64,000 nt of DNA from an uncultured Phocaeicola sp. (GTDB taxonomy: Bacteria; Bacteroidota; Bacteroidia; Bacteroidales; Bacteroidaceae). Under the pieces are notes generated by a model that saw nothing but the letters and a program-made list of their open reading frames with translations, had not been told where the DNA came from and did no database searches. Positions 1-8,254 of this stretch are shown piece by piece. Position 1 is the stretch's first letter. Every line of letters begins with the position of its first letter. The position numbers and the translations under genes are program-made. The stretch lies in assembly GCA_948566455.1 (NCBI GenBank), contig CAOYQO010000010.1, positions 1-64,000 of the forward strand. Reading direction: 5' to 3'.

Positions 1-147
1 GGCTAGGCTATACGCTTAAAAGAAAGCTTACCAACCAGGAAAATCCGCTGACCCAAAATATTCGGCTGGTAGGATGTTAGCATTATAATCCGAGAATAGA
101 ATTTGACCCATAAAATAGGGTGTCCCGATTTCGTCCCGGCGGATTTG
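1..147. other. Window edge, no recognised gene
   Basis: One plus-strand frame is open from the window edge (base 3) to a TAG at 78-80, giving 25 residues that could be the tail of an upstream gene, but I do not recognise it and 25 open codons can occur by chance. The rest up to the tRNA-Pro terminator shows no gene or structure that I can support. Confidence 0.3.
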
Positions 148-186
148 CTAAAAATGAGATAAGCCACTGAAGTTCAGTGGCTTATC
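148..186 (-). terminator. Terminator of tRNA-Pro
   Basis: A perfect 13-bp stem (158-170 with 174-186, 3-nt loop AGT) lies just downstream of the minus-strand tRNA-Pro and is followed on that strand by a T run (TCATTTTTAG). This is a standard intrinsic terminator. Confidence 0.85.
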
Positions 187-196
187 CTTTACAATG

Positions 197-269
197 TCGG
201 AATGAGGCGACTCGAACGCCCGACCCCTACGTCCCGAACGTAGTGCGCTACCAACTGCGCTACATTCCG
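197..269 (-). tRNA. tRNA-Pro (anticodon CGG)
   Basis: A 73-nt cloverleaf is read on the minus strand. The acceptor stem is CGGAATG/CATTCCG, the D arm is GCGC..GCGC, the anticodon stem CTACG/CGTAG encloses the loop TTCGGGA, which gives anticodon CGG (reads CCG proline codons). The T arm has TTCGAGT. CCA is not encoded. It is transcribed leftwards from its own promoter and ends in an intrinsic terminator, divergent from tRNA-Phe. Confidence 0.95.
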
Positions 270-286
270 TTTCTGTTTTGCGAGTG

Positions 287-315
287 CAAAGGTAAAGCAT
301 TTTTTTGAAATCAAA
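287..315 (-). promoter_or_regulatory. Promoter of tRNA-Pro
   Basis: The minus strand reads TACCTTTG at 294-287, a match to the Bacteroidetes -7 consensus TAnnTTTG, with a TTTG at 315-312 about 17 bp upstream as a possible -33 box. It sits about 18 bp before the tRNA 5' end. Confidence 0.6.
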
Positions 316-343
316 AAGAATTTCATAGAAAATTTGCAAAAAA

Positions 344-374
344 TTTGTAGAATCAAAAAATATGCCTACCTTTG
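344..374 (+). promoter_or_regulatory. Promoter of tRNA-Phe
   Basis: TTTG at 344-347 and TACCTTTG at 367-374 are 19 bp apart, which fits the Bacteroidetes -33/-7 arrangement. The two tRNA promoters are back to back in an AT-rich gap. Confidence 0.65.
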
Positions 375-449
375 CAACCGAAAACAAGAAACAATAGTTT
401 CTGAGAGGTCTTCTATTACAAAGTGAAAAGCTCTACCGATAACCATTTT

Positions 450-525
450 GGTGCCATAGCTCAGTTGGTAGAGCAAAGGACTGAAAATCCTTGTGTCCCC
501 GGTTCGATTCCTGGTGGCACCACCA
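450..525 (+). tRNA. tRNA-Phe (anticodon GAA)
   Basis: A cloverleaf starts with GGTGCCA and closes with TGGCACC. The D arm is GCTC..GAGC, the anticodon stem AAGGA/TCCTT encloses the loop CTGAAAA with anticodon GAA. The discriminator A is followed by an encoded CCA (523-525). The T stem is CCCGG/CCTGG, so position 51-63 is a C-U mismatch. The copy is followed by its own terminator. Confidence 0.95.
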
Positions 526-545
526 AAGTAAGTTTTTCACTTTAA

Positions 546-577
546 AGCTGTTACAGTAAAATGTAACTGCTTTTTTT
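546..577 (+). terminator. Terminator of tRNA-Phe
   Basis: An imperfect stem (AGC-T-GTTACA against TGTAAC-T-GCT, 546-555 and 562-571) is followed by seven T residues at 571-577. This is a good intrinsic terminator for the tRNA-Phe transcript. Confidence 0.75.
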
Positions 578-701
578 ATGCTTTAAGCCCTCGTTTACAG
601 GGCAGTAGACAAATAGTAGAGATGAAGACTTACCCGATAATTATGGGGAAAGGTTGTCCAAGGATCCTTGTCCGGTTTCAAAAAGCTGTATTTTTCCCTA
701 C

Positions 702-789
702 CATAGTATCTGGAATCTTGATACAAGTTCTGCCGGATCCTGCACCAAGTTCTGTGAAATCTTGTGCCAAGTTCTGCTTCACGCTCTCA
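702..789. repeat. Degenerate 22-bp tandem repeat
   Basis: The nonamer CAAGTTCTG occurs at 724, 746 and 768, at exactly 22-bp spacing. A fourth, more diverged unit precedes it at 702-723 and shares TGGAATCTTG with the others. The junctions hold small dyads of the type CTTG-N3-CAAG (for example CTTGATACAAG). The 22-bp period is close to two helical turns, as in arrays of protein-binding sites, but no function is known. Confidence 0.6.
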
Positions 790-833
790 CTATTTCAGTC
801 AAAAGATTCAATATTTACTTTCAGAAATAGTGA
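787..833. repeat. 10-bp inverted repeat
   Basis: TCACTATTTC (787-796) is perfectly complementary to GAAATAGTGA (824-833), with a 27-nt AT-rich loop. There is no T run on either side that makes it a clear terminator. It begins where the 22-bp repeat ends. Confidence 0.45.
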
Positions 834-943
834 AGAAAAAATATAGAAAAAGACCTAACATCCAAAGTCTTTATGACTTTGAGCAACCTATAAAACACGA
901 CAAGGTATAAAAAGACACAATACAAACATTGCATATTGTACTA

Positions 944-2023
944 TCAGAAACCTATTTGAGACATCGCCCAAAGTTCATTGACAGAAACACTCTTTTCATA
1001 ACTAAAATGCGCATAATTCAGCATGATACGCGTTTTCGGCGTTATATAATAAGCGCCTCCCACTGTATAAATCATTTCTGAATCAGAAACTGCCGTATCA
1101 GCTTCATAGCGTTCCAATTTTGCCACAACCGCCAATCGGGAGGGAATGGCAAACCAATATCCTAAAGCATAAAAAACTCTGCGGTTGATACTACCATCTT
1201 TTCCCCACAAATATTCCCCCCCCCTGCAAGTCAACCGATGGGTCTGATAACAGGTACTCAGCGCCATGCGGTTACGTTTCATATTTGTATTATAAATGGT
1301 TTCTTCCCCCGTTTCATCATTTACCACCGTATAATCATCATTCAATTTTCCGATATAGGCAGACGCACCCATCTTCAATCCTTTGACAGGCTGCACAGTG
1401 AACCATGCGGCAAAATCCTTTGCATCATTATGATCTTTCATGCTGAGTCCGGAACCATTGTATACACCTACCCGATATTCCAGAAAATAATCGTCGACAG
1501 AGGTCTTGAACAACTCACCACCCACCTGCAAACCCATATCACGGCCACCCTGGTTCCCACATACATCTCCACTGAAACCTGCCAGACGCTCAATGACACG
1601 ACTGAAGTTTACCGTTTCATAAACCGAAGATGACATCTGGTTCTCTAATGTAAAACAGGTCTTCATCCGACCTATCTTGACCTGAAAAAAAGAATACGGT
1701 TTGTAACAAGCATAGAGTTCCAGCAGCTGTGAAGTAAACAGTTCATACTGAACCATCCACGACAGTTTATCCGTGATATCTCCCGAAAGGATCAGCATCC
1801 CCAGCCTTCCAAAAAACTGATTGTCCGCCTGACTCACATCCAAGTCTTTCCTGTCCGTATAGCTATAACCGAACTGACCGTAGGCAGTCAGCTTCACATG
1901 TTTACTCAAAAAGCCGTTCACTTGCCCCAATACGGATGAATCTTCCTTTTTCCCTTGTGAATACCCCTGAGGTAAAACCAAGAACAACATCCAAATAACA
2001 AATAATAAGCGTGTGTTTTTCAT
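944..2023 (-). CDS. Phosphate-selective-type outer membrane porin (OprO/OprP-like)
   Basis: A 359-residue protein begins with a signal peptide (charged MKNTR, hydrophobic core, cleavage near YSQG, residues 1-22) and continues with alternating beta-strand sequence rich in aromatic residues and Gly, ending in the C-terminal Phe typical of outer membrane barrels. The pattern (LTAYGQFGYSYTD, WMVQYELF, KIGRMKT, TPKTRIMLNYAHF) fits the porin O/P family of Bacteroidetes, usually 350-400 residues. It would sit in the outer membrane and pass small anions or nutrients; the real solute is unknown. A terminator at 2191-2228 separates it from the hydrolase gene upstream, so it is probably transcribed alone. 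Codons for Arg-Gly-Gly near residue 268 contain a run of nine G (1216-1224), a slippage-prone tract inside the gene. Confidence 0.75.
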   Translation of the reverse strand: MKNTRLLFVIWMLFLVLPQGYSQGKKEDSSVLGQVNGFLSKHVKLTAYGQFGYSYTDRKDLDVSQADNQFFGRLGMLILSGDITDKLSWMVQYELFTSQLLELYACYKPYSFFQVKIGRMKTCFTLENQMSSSVYETVNFSRVIERLAGFSGDVCGNQGGRDMGLQVGGELFKTSVDDYFLEYRVGVYNGSGLSMKDHNDAKDFAAWFTVQPVKGLKMGASAYIGKLNDDYTVVNDETGEETIYNTNMKRNRMALSTCYQTHRLTCRGGEYLWGKDGSINRRVFYALGYWFAIPSRLAVVAKLERYEADTAVSDSEMIYTVGGAYYITPKTRIMLNYAHFSYEKSVSVNELWAMSQIGF

Positions 2024-2190
2024 GATCTATTTCTCATTACCAATGTATAACTACGTTCTAAAAGCTAACAAGCCGCCAAGCTATTCAAAAAGTTTAATTA
2101 TCACTTATTATCCGTACACTTTATCCATATTTCCACTTATCTTTTATACAAGATGAATATTCACTCATTTTTATCCATCCGAAGAGTCAT

Positions 2191-2228
2191 AAAAAGGCCG
2201 GTTGCCCCATTACATGAAGCAACCAGCC
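2191..2228 (-). terminator. Terminator of the sigma/FecR/SusCD/hydrolase locus
   Basis: On the minus strand GGCTGGTTGC (2228-2219) pairs with GCAACCGGCC (2205-2196), one mismatch or wobble, 13-nt loop, followed by TTTTTATG. It lies 28 bp after the hydrolase stop codon and ends that transcript before the porin gene. Confidence 0.8.
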
Positions 2229-2256
2229 CTCCATTATCCTGTCACCAAGTTAATTA

Positions 2257-3294
2257 TCAGAACTTATAAGCTGCTTTACGCAATTCTTTCACTGAACCGA
2301 ATGGTTTATTGGGCTTCAGGTAACGCCCCATGAACTTATAAATGTCCAGACGAATCTTGCTTGACTCATAAGTATCTAACCGATCAAAACTATGCGCACC
2401 GGGAGCACGCTCAAATATCTTATATTCAAATTTTTTGCCTTCTGCTTTCAAGGCACGGATCATTGATTCCACCTCGACTACATTCACATCATCATCACTG
2501 GTATTAGTATAGATAAGTAACGGATCTTTCAACTTCTCCGCATGCCACACAGGAGAGCGCCGTTTGTATTCCGCAATATTGTCCTTGGCAGTCTGCCCGA
2601 TATGATTCTTGGCCGAGAAGATTTTGCGATAACTGTCGCTGGCATATCCCATACGCATGATTACATCCGAAACCGGAACGCCTGCAAAACCACATTTATA
2701 TTGTCCCGGATAATTGAAAAGGTTCATCAGTGTAATCATACCACCATGACTCCATCCCATGATACCCACACGACTACCATCCACAATATCGAAATTATCC
2801 ACCATATAGTTACGGCTGATGTACACGTCTTCGTTTTCCAATCCACCATAATCTATATTATTGTATGTTCCCGCTCCGTATCCGGTGCTTCCCCGGTAGT
2901 CCGCTGCCACCACGATGTATTCCTGCGCTATCAGCTCACGGATGATATGGGCATAATAGGTGTCCATATCGGCATGTACCCCACTGTGAGGAAATACGAT
3001 CAACGGATATTTCTTGTTTTCCTTCACACTTTTGGGAATAAAAATGTATGCTCTGAATTTAAGTTCGTTACCAGCACTCATCGAAGTGGGATTGGACTCC
3101 TTCCAACGCGGTGGTCCACATAATATCACCTTATCTACATGGGCAATATCACCCACTTTCTCGTACCACAGGACATCATCAATCTTTTTCATTAACTGGT
3201 CAAACTGATGAACAGACAACTGCGCCCGTACTATTCCCGGCATAGTCCATAAGCAACACACAAATACCACAAATATTACTATTCTGTTTTTCAT
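2257..3294 (-). CDS. Secreted S9-type alpha/beta hydrolase (peptidase or esterase)
   Basis: A 345-residue protein with a signal peptide (residues 1-25, ending VRAQ) and one alpha/beta-hydrolase domain. The nucleophile elbow is GWSHGG with Ser182; the likely Asp is in the DDD at 267-269 and the His is His301 in PGAHSF. The oxyanion-side motif YRGSTGYG at 133-140 is the pattern of prolyl-oligopeptidase (S9) catalytic domains. There is no beta-propeller in front, so this is the short form, which includes dipeptidyl-peptidase-like and acetyl-esterase-like members; the substrate is not predictable. It follows SusD by 32 bp in the same direction, so it probably processes what the SusC/SusD pair imports. 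Confidence 0.75.
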   Translation of the reverse strand: MKNRIVIFVVFVCCLWTMPGIVRAQLSVHQFDQLMKKIDDVLWYEKVGDIAHVDKVILCGPPRWKESNPTSMSAGNELKFRAYIFIPKSVKENKKYPLIVFPHSGVHADMDTYYAHIIRELIAQEYIVVAADYRGSTGYGAGTYNNIDYGGLENEDVYISRNYMVDNFDIVDGSRVGIMGWSHGGMITLMNLFNYPGQYKCGFAGVPVSDVIMRMGYASDSYRKIFSAKNHIGQTAKDNIAEYKRRSPVWHAEKLKDPLLIYTNTSDDDVNVVEVESMIRALKAEGKKFEYKIFERAPGAHSFDRLDTYESSKIRLDIYKFMGRYLKPNKPFGSVKELRKAAYKF

Positions 3295-3326
3295 ACGTAT
3301 ATATTTAAATAATGATTAATAGCATG

Positions 3327-4769
3327 TTAATTCTTGGGATATCCCGGATTCTGTTCCATCTCAGGACTAAAGATAAACTGGTCTTCAGGTATCGGCAGCA
3401 CACACTTGTAAAAATCCCAATCCACCTCTTCGTCCACACTGGGAAGATGATATCCTCCTTTACGGACAATAGTCTTGCCATTGCGCAGCAAATCAAAGAA
3501 ACGATGTCCTTCACCTACCAGCTCCTTACTTCGCTCATCCAACACACGGTCCAAGGTATAGTCAGCCATTGTCACTTCGTTATCGGGATTGCCCCGCTTC
3601 ACAATCTCATTCAAATAACCAAGTCCCTGAACCGCAGCATCACCGCCCAACTTGCAACCAGCCTCAGCGGCAATAAGGTACACCTCGGACAGACGAAGTA
3701 CCACATTGTTACATTCCAGCGGTGCAGTCTTCAGGTCCGTCCCTCTCAGTTTGTACAACCACCATACCGTTTTCCCCGCATATTTATTCTCCTCCAGCAA
3801 CTGCCCGCGCACATCTCCGGGATCAGCCAGCATTTGCTCCGCATATTTCTGAGTGACAAACCCCTTCTGATAGCCATACCAATTCAATAAATATCCCCAT
3901 GAATCCCGTCCTGGAGTATCATCCACACTATTGGCTATCTCAAAAAACGATTCTGAACCAAACTTGGCTTCTACCGACCAGGCAGCCACATATTTCTCAT
4001 GCGGATAAAGTGCATAACTTCCCGATGTATCCGCATCCTTAATCAGTTGGTCCGCCAAATCAAATGCTTTCCGGTTATCGTCATGATACAAGTAGATACG
4101 AGCCAGCAATGCACGAGCCGCATACTTATTCATACGTCCGTTATTTTTCTCTTCGGACATCAATGTAACCGCCTCTTCCAACGTTTCTATAATAAAATCA
4201 TAAGCCTGAGCAACAGTAGAACGGGGAGGATTCTCATAGGTTCCCACCAAATGGTCTATCAACGGAGCACCCAGTGACGCACCTTTATCTTTTGTATAAG
4301 GATAGCCAAAGCAACGAGTCAGATCAAACTGGCAAAGCGCAATCACCGCCATCGTCTCGCCTTTCAAAGCATTCAACTTCTTTTCATCCCCGCTTTCAAT
4401 TTTTCCTTCGGCAATAGCATTCAGAATATTCCATGCCTCACGAAGAATATAAAAAGGTCGTCCCCACAATGAACCGGCATTCAAACTATTAGGACGATGA
4501 TTGAACATATAGCATGTATTGCATACCCCACTTTCCTCAGAACTCTGCATATCATCTCCTTTCATGTCTCCATAGGCAAACATAGCAGCCCCGTAATATC
4601 CGGAGCCCGACATCAGATCATACAATCCGTTCACCGCATTATCCACATCGGTTACTGTACGGAAAGCCATCGTAGTAGGGATTTTATTGCTGGGAGCTGT
4701 ATCGAAGAAATCACTACAACCGGCAACGAGCTGTGAAACGAATCCTAAAATAAGAAGTATTTTCTTCAT
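3327..4769 (-). CDS. SusD-like (RagB family) surface lipoprotein
   Basis: A 480-residue protein with a lipoprotein signal (MKKILLILGF.., lipobox VAGC with Cys18) followed by the SusD/RagB fold: the N-terminal DFFDTAPSNKI segment, a TPR-like helical core, and the C-terminal block LDERSKELVGEGHRFFDLLRNG that is a hallmark of the family, ending with NPGYPKN. It binds substrate at the cell surface and lids the SusC channel. It lies 30 bp after the SusC gene. Length is slightly below the 500-600 usual for glycan-binding SusD proteins. Confidence 0.9.
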   Translation of the reverse strand: MKKILLILGFVSQLVAGCSDFFDTAPSNKIPTTMAFRTVTDVDNAVNGLYDLMSGSGYYGAAMFAYGDMKGDDMQSSEESGVCNTCYMFNHRPNSLNAGSLWGRPFYILREAWNILNAIAEGKIESGDEKKLNALKGETMAVIALCQFDLTRCFGYPYTKDKGASLGAPLIDHLVGTYENPPRSTVAQAYDFIIETLEEAVTLMSEEKNNGRMNKYAARALLARIYLYHDDNRKAFDLADQLIKDADTSGSYALYPHEKYVAAWSVEAKFGSESFFEIANSVDDTPGRDSWGYLLNWYGYQKGFVTQKYAEQMLADPGDVRGQLLEENKYAGKTVWWLYKLRGTDLKTAPLECNNVVLRLSEVYLIAAEAGCKLGGDAAVQGLGYLNEIVKRGNPDNEVTMADYTLDRVLDERSKELVGEGHRFFDLLRNGKTIVRKGGYHLPSVDEEVDWDFYKCVLPIPEDQFIFSPEMEQNPGYPKN

Positions 4770-4799
4770 AATGGTTCTGTTTTTTAGTGTAATTGATGA

Positions 4800-7700
4800 T
4801 TAAAATTTAAGTTCCAGCCCGAAAGCATAAGTTTTCAACGGAGGCGTGTAGAATCCTACCACCCCACTCATTTCAGGATCATATTGGTCGTATGCAGCCC
4901 ATGTCAACAAATTCGTACCCGAGAAATAAATACGGGCATTCCCTATTCCTAATTTCTGCAACCATGCTTTAGGAGCATTCAATCCCAATATCAGACTTTT
5001 CAGACGAATATGATCCGTAGAATGGATGGCACGTGAAGAATTATAGTTACCCCCCCTTTTTATTCCCATATACAAAACGGGGAACATCCGTTATATCACC
5101 CGGTTTCTGCCAACGGCGGCGTTGCTCGGTACTTTTATTGCTTATCACTGAATAACCATCATCTTGCAGAATGTAGGATGCATTATCATACGAATAACCA
5201 CCGAAACTATAAGATAGATTGAATGACAGGTCAATGAATTTATAATTAAAGGTATTCATAAAACCTCCCGATATAGTAGGCGTAATATCTTTCAACGGAA
5301 TAGGACTTGCCTGCCCCGGATCGGTCACTTTATTTTTTGTATAATTGCCATTCTCATCCTGTTGGTTATCATAATACAAGGCACTTCCGGTCTCAGGATC
5401 CACCCCCGCATACTCACGCAGATAAATAGTATTAAATGGATAACCTTCCTTACGTACATACCTGCCATCCACAAACCAAGGCAGATCTGCCAGTTTCAGA
5501 ATCTTATTTTTATTATGGCTCAAATTGAAGGCGGTAGTCCAGCTGAAATCTTTCGTCTTGATGTTATTGGAACGAACTTCAAGTTCCACACCGGTATTCC
5601 GCATCTGCCCCACATTGGTCAGCAGAGAAGAAAATCCGCTGATGGAATTCAATTGCTTGCTCATCAACAGGTCTTTCGTTGTACGCGTGTACCAATCCAA
5701 AGAAACATTCACACGACTGAACAAGCCGATATCCAGTCCCAAATTCAGTGCATAATTCTTCTCCCAGGTGAGTTCCTCATTCCCCAATGTACTTTCCCAC
5801 GGAGAAGGTTTCCCACTATAAAACGCCCCCGTGGTATAAGTACTCTGATAACCATAATATGAAGAAGGGAGATTTCCATTCACCCCATAGGAAGCACGAA
5901 GTTTTAAATCACTTAATACTGATTTCAACGGCTGCATGAACCTTTCCTGAGAAAGTCTCCATGAAGCGGACAAAGACCAGAAATTACCCCAACGAGTATC
6001 GGGAGACAAGCGGGATGAGCCATCCCTGCGAAAACTGAAACTGGCATAATATTTATCATCATAAGAATAGTTCACACTGGCCACATAGGACATTAATGCA
6101 TCTTCCTGCAATTTCTGGTCAGCATCTATCGGATCGGCCGCATTTCCTAAAGAAGTGTTTATATCCTGCCCGTAAGTTTTCTTTGCAGCATACAAATCCT
6201 CATAATCATACTTCATCACCTCGAAAGCCGTGACCGCACTGACAGAATGCTTGCCGAAAGTTTTGGAGTAAGTTAAATTGTTCTGTGAAGTATAACGTAT
6301 ACGGTCAGTCATCTGCATACGTCCCCGTCCTTGATAAGTTGCTCCATCACGTCCATCCGGAGACTGAAAGAAAAAGTCCTTTGTCAACGAATAATCTACC
6401 GTAAACACACTGGATACCTTCAAGTTATCCCAAACATTATAAGCTATTTTAGCCGTACCCATAGCACGTACCGTCCGAGCGTAATAATCATTCACCTCAG
6501 CCTCCAATATCGGATTATACCCATTGTTTTCACGATACCCGCTGGCATAGGTCCCATCCTCATTGTAAATGGGAGTAGAAGGCGTCAGATTCACTTTTGA
6601 TGCATAAATGGCACTTCCATAAAATTTACCTTCGGGTAAATGAACGTTCTTTGTCCACGAAAGAGAAGCGTTCATTCCAAATTCCACCTTTTTATACTTG
6701 TTACTTGCATCCACACGCCCCGTAAAGCGCTCCATTTCTGAATTCAGGGAAACACCCGTCTGTTTAGTATATCCCAAAGAACCGATAAAACTGGAATTTT
6801 GGTTGCCAGCACTGGCAGACAGGTTATAATCCTGTTGATAACCTGTCTTAAATAAAGCACTCTCCCAGTCCGAATATCCTTGAGGCAAGCGTTTGGCATA
6901 CTGGTCTATATTCGCATCCGCATACTGCTGTGCCTCTTGTTCGCTTACTCCCTTATCCAGTTGAAAATTAACCAATCCTTCATGAATTAATTTCCTTCTT
7001 TCCTCGCCTCCCATTAACGGACGATATGTATAAGCGAAATCTGTGATTCCGTATTTCGCCGCCATATTGACACGAAGCTTGCCTTCCTTTCCTTTTTTAG
7101 TAGTGATAAGCACGACTCCATTAGCACCTTTCGCACCATACAATGAAGCAGATGCCGCATCTTTCAAAACGGTGATACTCTCAATATCCGCCGGATTCAG
7201 CGTTTCAATGAATCCCATTCCTCCCGCTTCGGACATACTGGTAAAGTTACTCAAGTCATAAGATGGGATAGGTACTCCGTCCAATACATACAAAGGTTCG
7301 GTAGAAGCATTCATGGAAGCAACTCCCCGTACCCGTAAAGTTGTTTTCGCACCGGGCTGCGAAGAAGTACCGGCAACCACACTGATGCCCGGTATATTCG
7401 ATTCAATCATCTGCCCCACGGAGACAACAGGTAAAGCCTCCAGCTTTTCTGTAGTCAGAACAGAAGCAGATCCAGTATAAGTTGCCTTCTTGAAATCTCC
7501 ATATCCGGTAACGACCACTTCGTCCAACGTATTGGTATCCTCTTTCAATATAATATGAAAATCCCCTTTCCCTTTTGTCGGAATATCTTGTGCCAAATAT
7601 CCTATATAGCTCACAACCAACGAAGCAGATTCGTCCACTTCCAACGTAAACTTCCCATTAAAGTCGGTGATAACCCCATTGGTACTTCTGCCTTTTTCCA

Positions 7701-8106
7701 CAACATTAGCACCAATCAGAGGTTCTCCCATTACATCTTTCACCACTCCCGTCACTCTTTTCTTTCTAGAACCGGGTTGCGAGACAGCTTTCTTCTCAAT
7801 AAAATAGATTTTGTTGTTCCTGATTTCAAAAGTAAGATTAATTCCTGAAAGAAGTCTTGTCAATGCCTCCTTCAGTGTGACATCTTTGAGTTGCATGGTT
7901 ACCTTACGATTCACATCGACCAACTGGTCACTGAAAACCAAGCTCATACCGGTCTGGCTTTTAATAGATGCCAGAACTTTTTCCACCCTCTCATTCTTAA
8001 AATCTAAAGAGACTTTTTGCGACTGTGCTGAAACAGTAAAGCCAAATAAAAGGACTCCCAACAGCAGTAATGTCTTCATTTTGGTTCTTGCTTTCATTTT
8101 CATCAA
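4800..8106 (-). pseudogene. SusC-like TonB-dependent transducer, frameshifted at a G7 run
   Basis: Two frames together encode one SusC/RagA protein of about 1100 residues. The first (8106 to 5047) has a signal peptide, an STN domain (about residues 32-100, SLDFKNERVEKVLASI..), a carboxypeptidase-like beta-sandwich, the DEVVVTGYG block, the plug and most of the barrel, and stops after YGNKKGG. The second (from about 5087 to 4800) supplies the last barrel strands (NYNSSRAIHSTDHIRLKSL .. GLELKF). The switch falls in seven G on the coding strand (bases 5050-5056); with six G the frame would be continuous. The STN domain is the part that signals to a FecR anti-sigma, and the FecR and sigma genes are immediately upstream. 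As written, the last 90 or so residues, including the C-terminal strands needed for barrel assembly, are lost. The state could be a phase-variable OFF, a fixed mutation or an error in the sequence. Confidence 0.85.
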
Positions 8107-8144
8107 TAGTATTAGTTTGAAACAAAAGAATTTCTTATATAGGC

Positions 8145-8173
8145 TAACACATCATCCAGAAAAAGGTATGAGT
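8145..8173 (-). promoter_or_regulatory. Candidate ECF-sigma promoter of SusC
   Basis: On the minus strand ACTCATAC (8173-8166) and GTGTTA (8150-8145) are separated by 15 bp. The same two blocks at the same spacing, with many matches between them, lie upstream of the FecR gene (9308-9280). No TAnnTTTG box is seen here. Distance to the SusC start is 39 bp. Confidence 0.6.
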
Positions 8174-8190
8174 CCTTTTTTTCGTTTTCT

Positions 8191-8230
8191 CAAAAAAAAA
8201 TAGATGCAAGTGTATTCACTCACATCTATT
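8191..8230 (-). terminator. Terminator between FecR and SusC
   Basis: On the minus strand AATAGATG (8230-8223) pairs with CATCTATT (8206-8199), with an inner AGTG/CACT stem, followed by a run of about ten T. It lies 25 bp after the FecR stop, so SusC must start mostly from its own promoter. Confidence 0.85.
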
Positions 8231-8254
8231 CCACATTTACCTTTATAGTTTCCA

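Larger units (their letters stand above)
578..943. other. Intergenic stretch with repeats, no gene
   Basis: A 74-codon plus-strand frame (622-846) covers this stretch, but it has no recognisable protein features and runs straight through a tandem repeat and an inverted repeat, so I treat it as non-coding. The two repeats are listed separately. Confidence 0.5.

Noticed and set aside
702..789. CRISPR array
   Set aside because: The 22-bp period has no separate spacer of 30 or more bp, units are degenerate and there are no cas genes.
622..846. 74-codon plus-strand frame after tRNA-Phe
   Set aside because: It crosses the 22-bp tandem repeat and the inverted repeat, has no signal, domain or family resemblance, and no promoter of its own.
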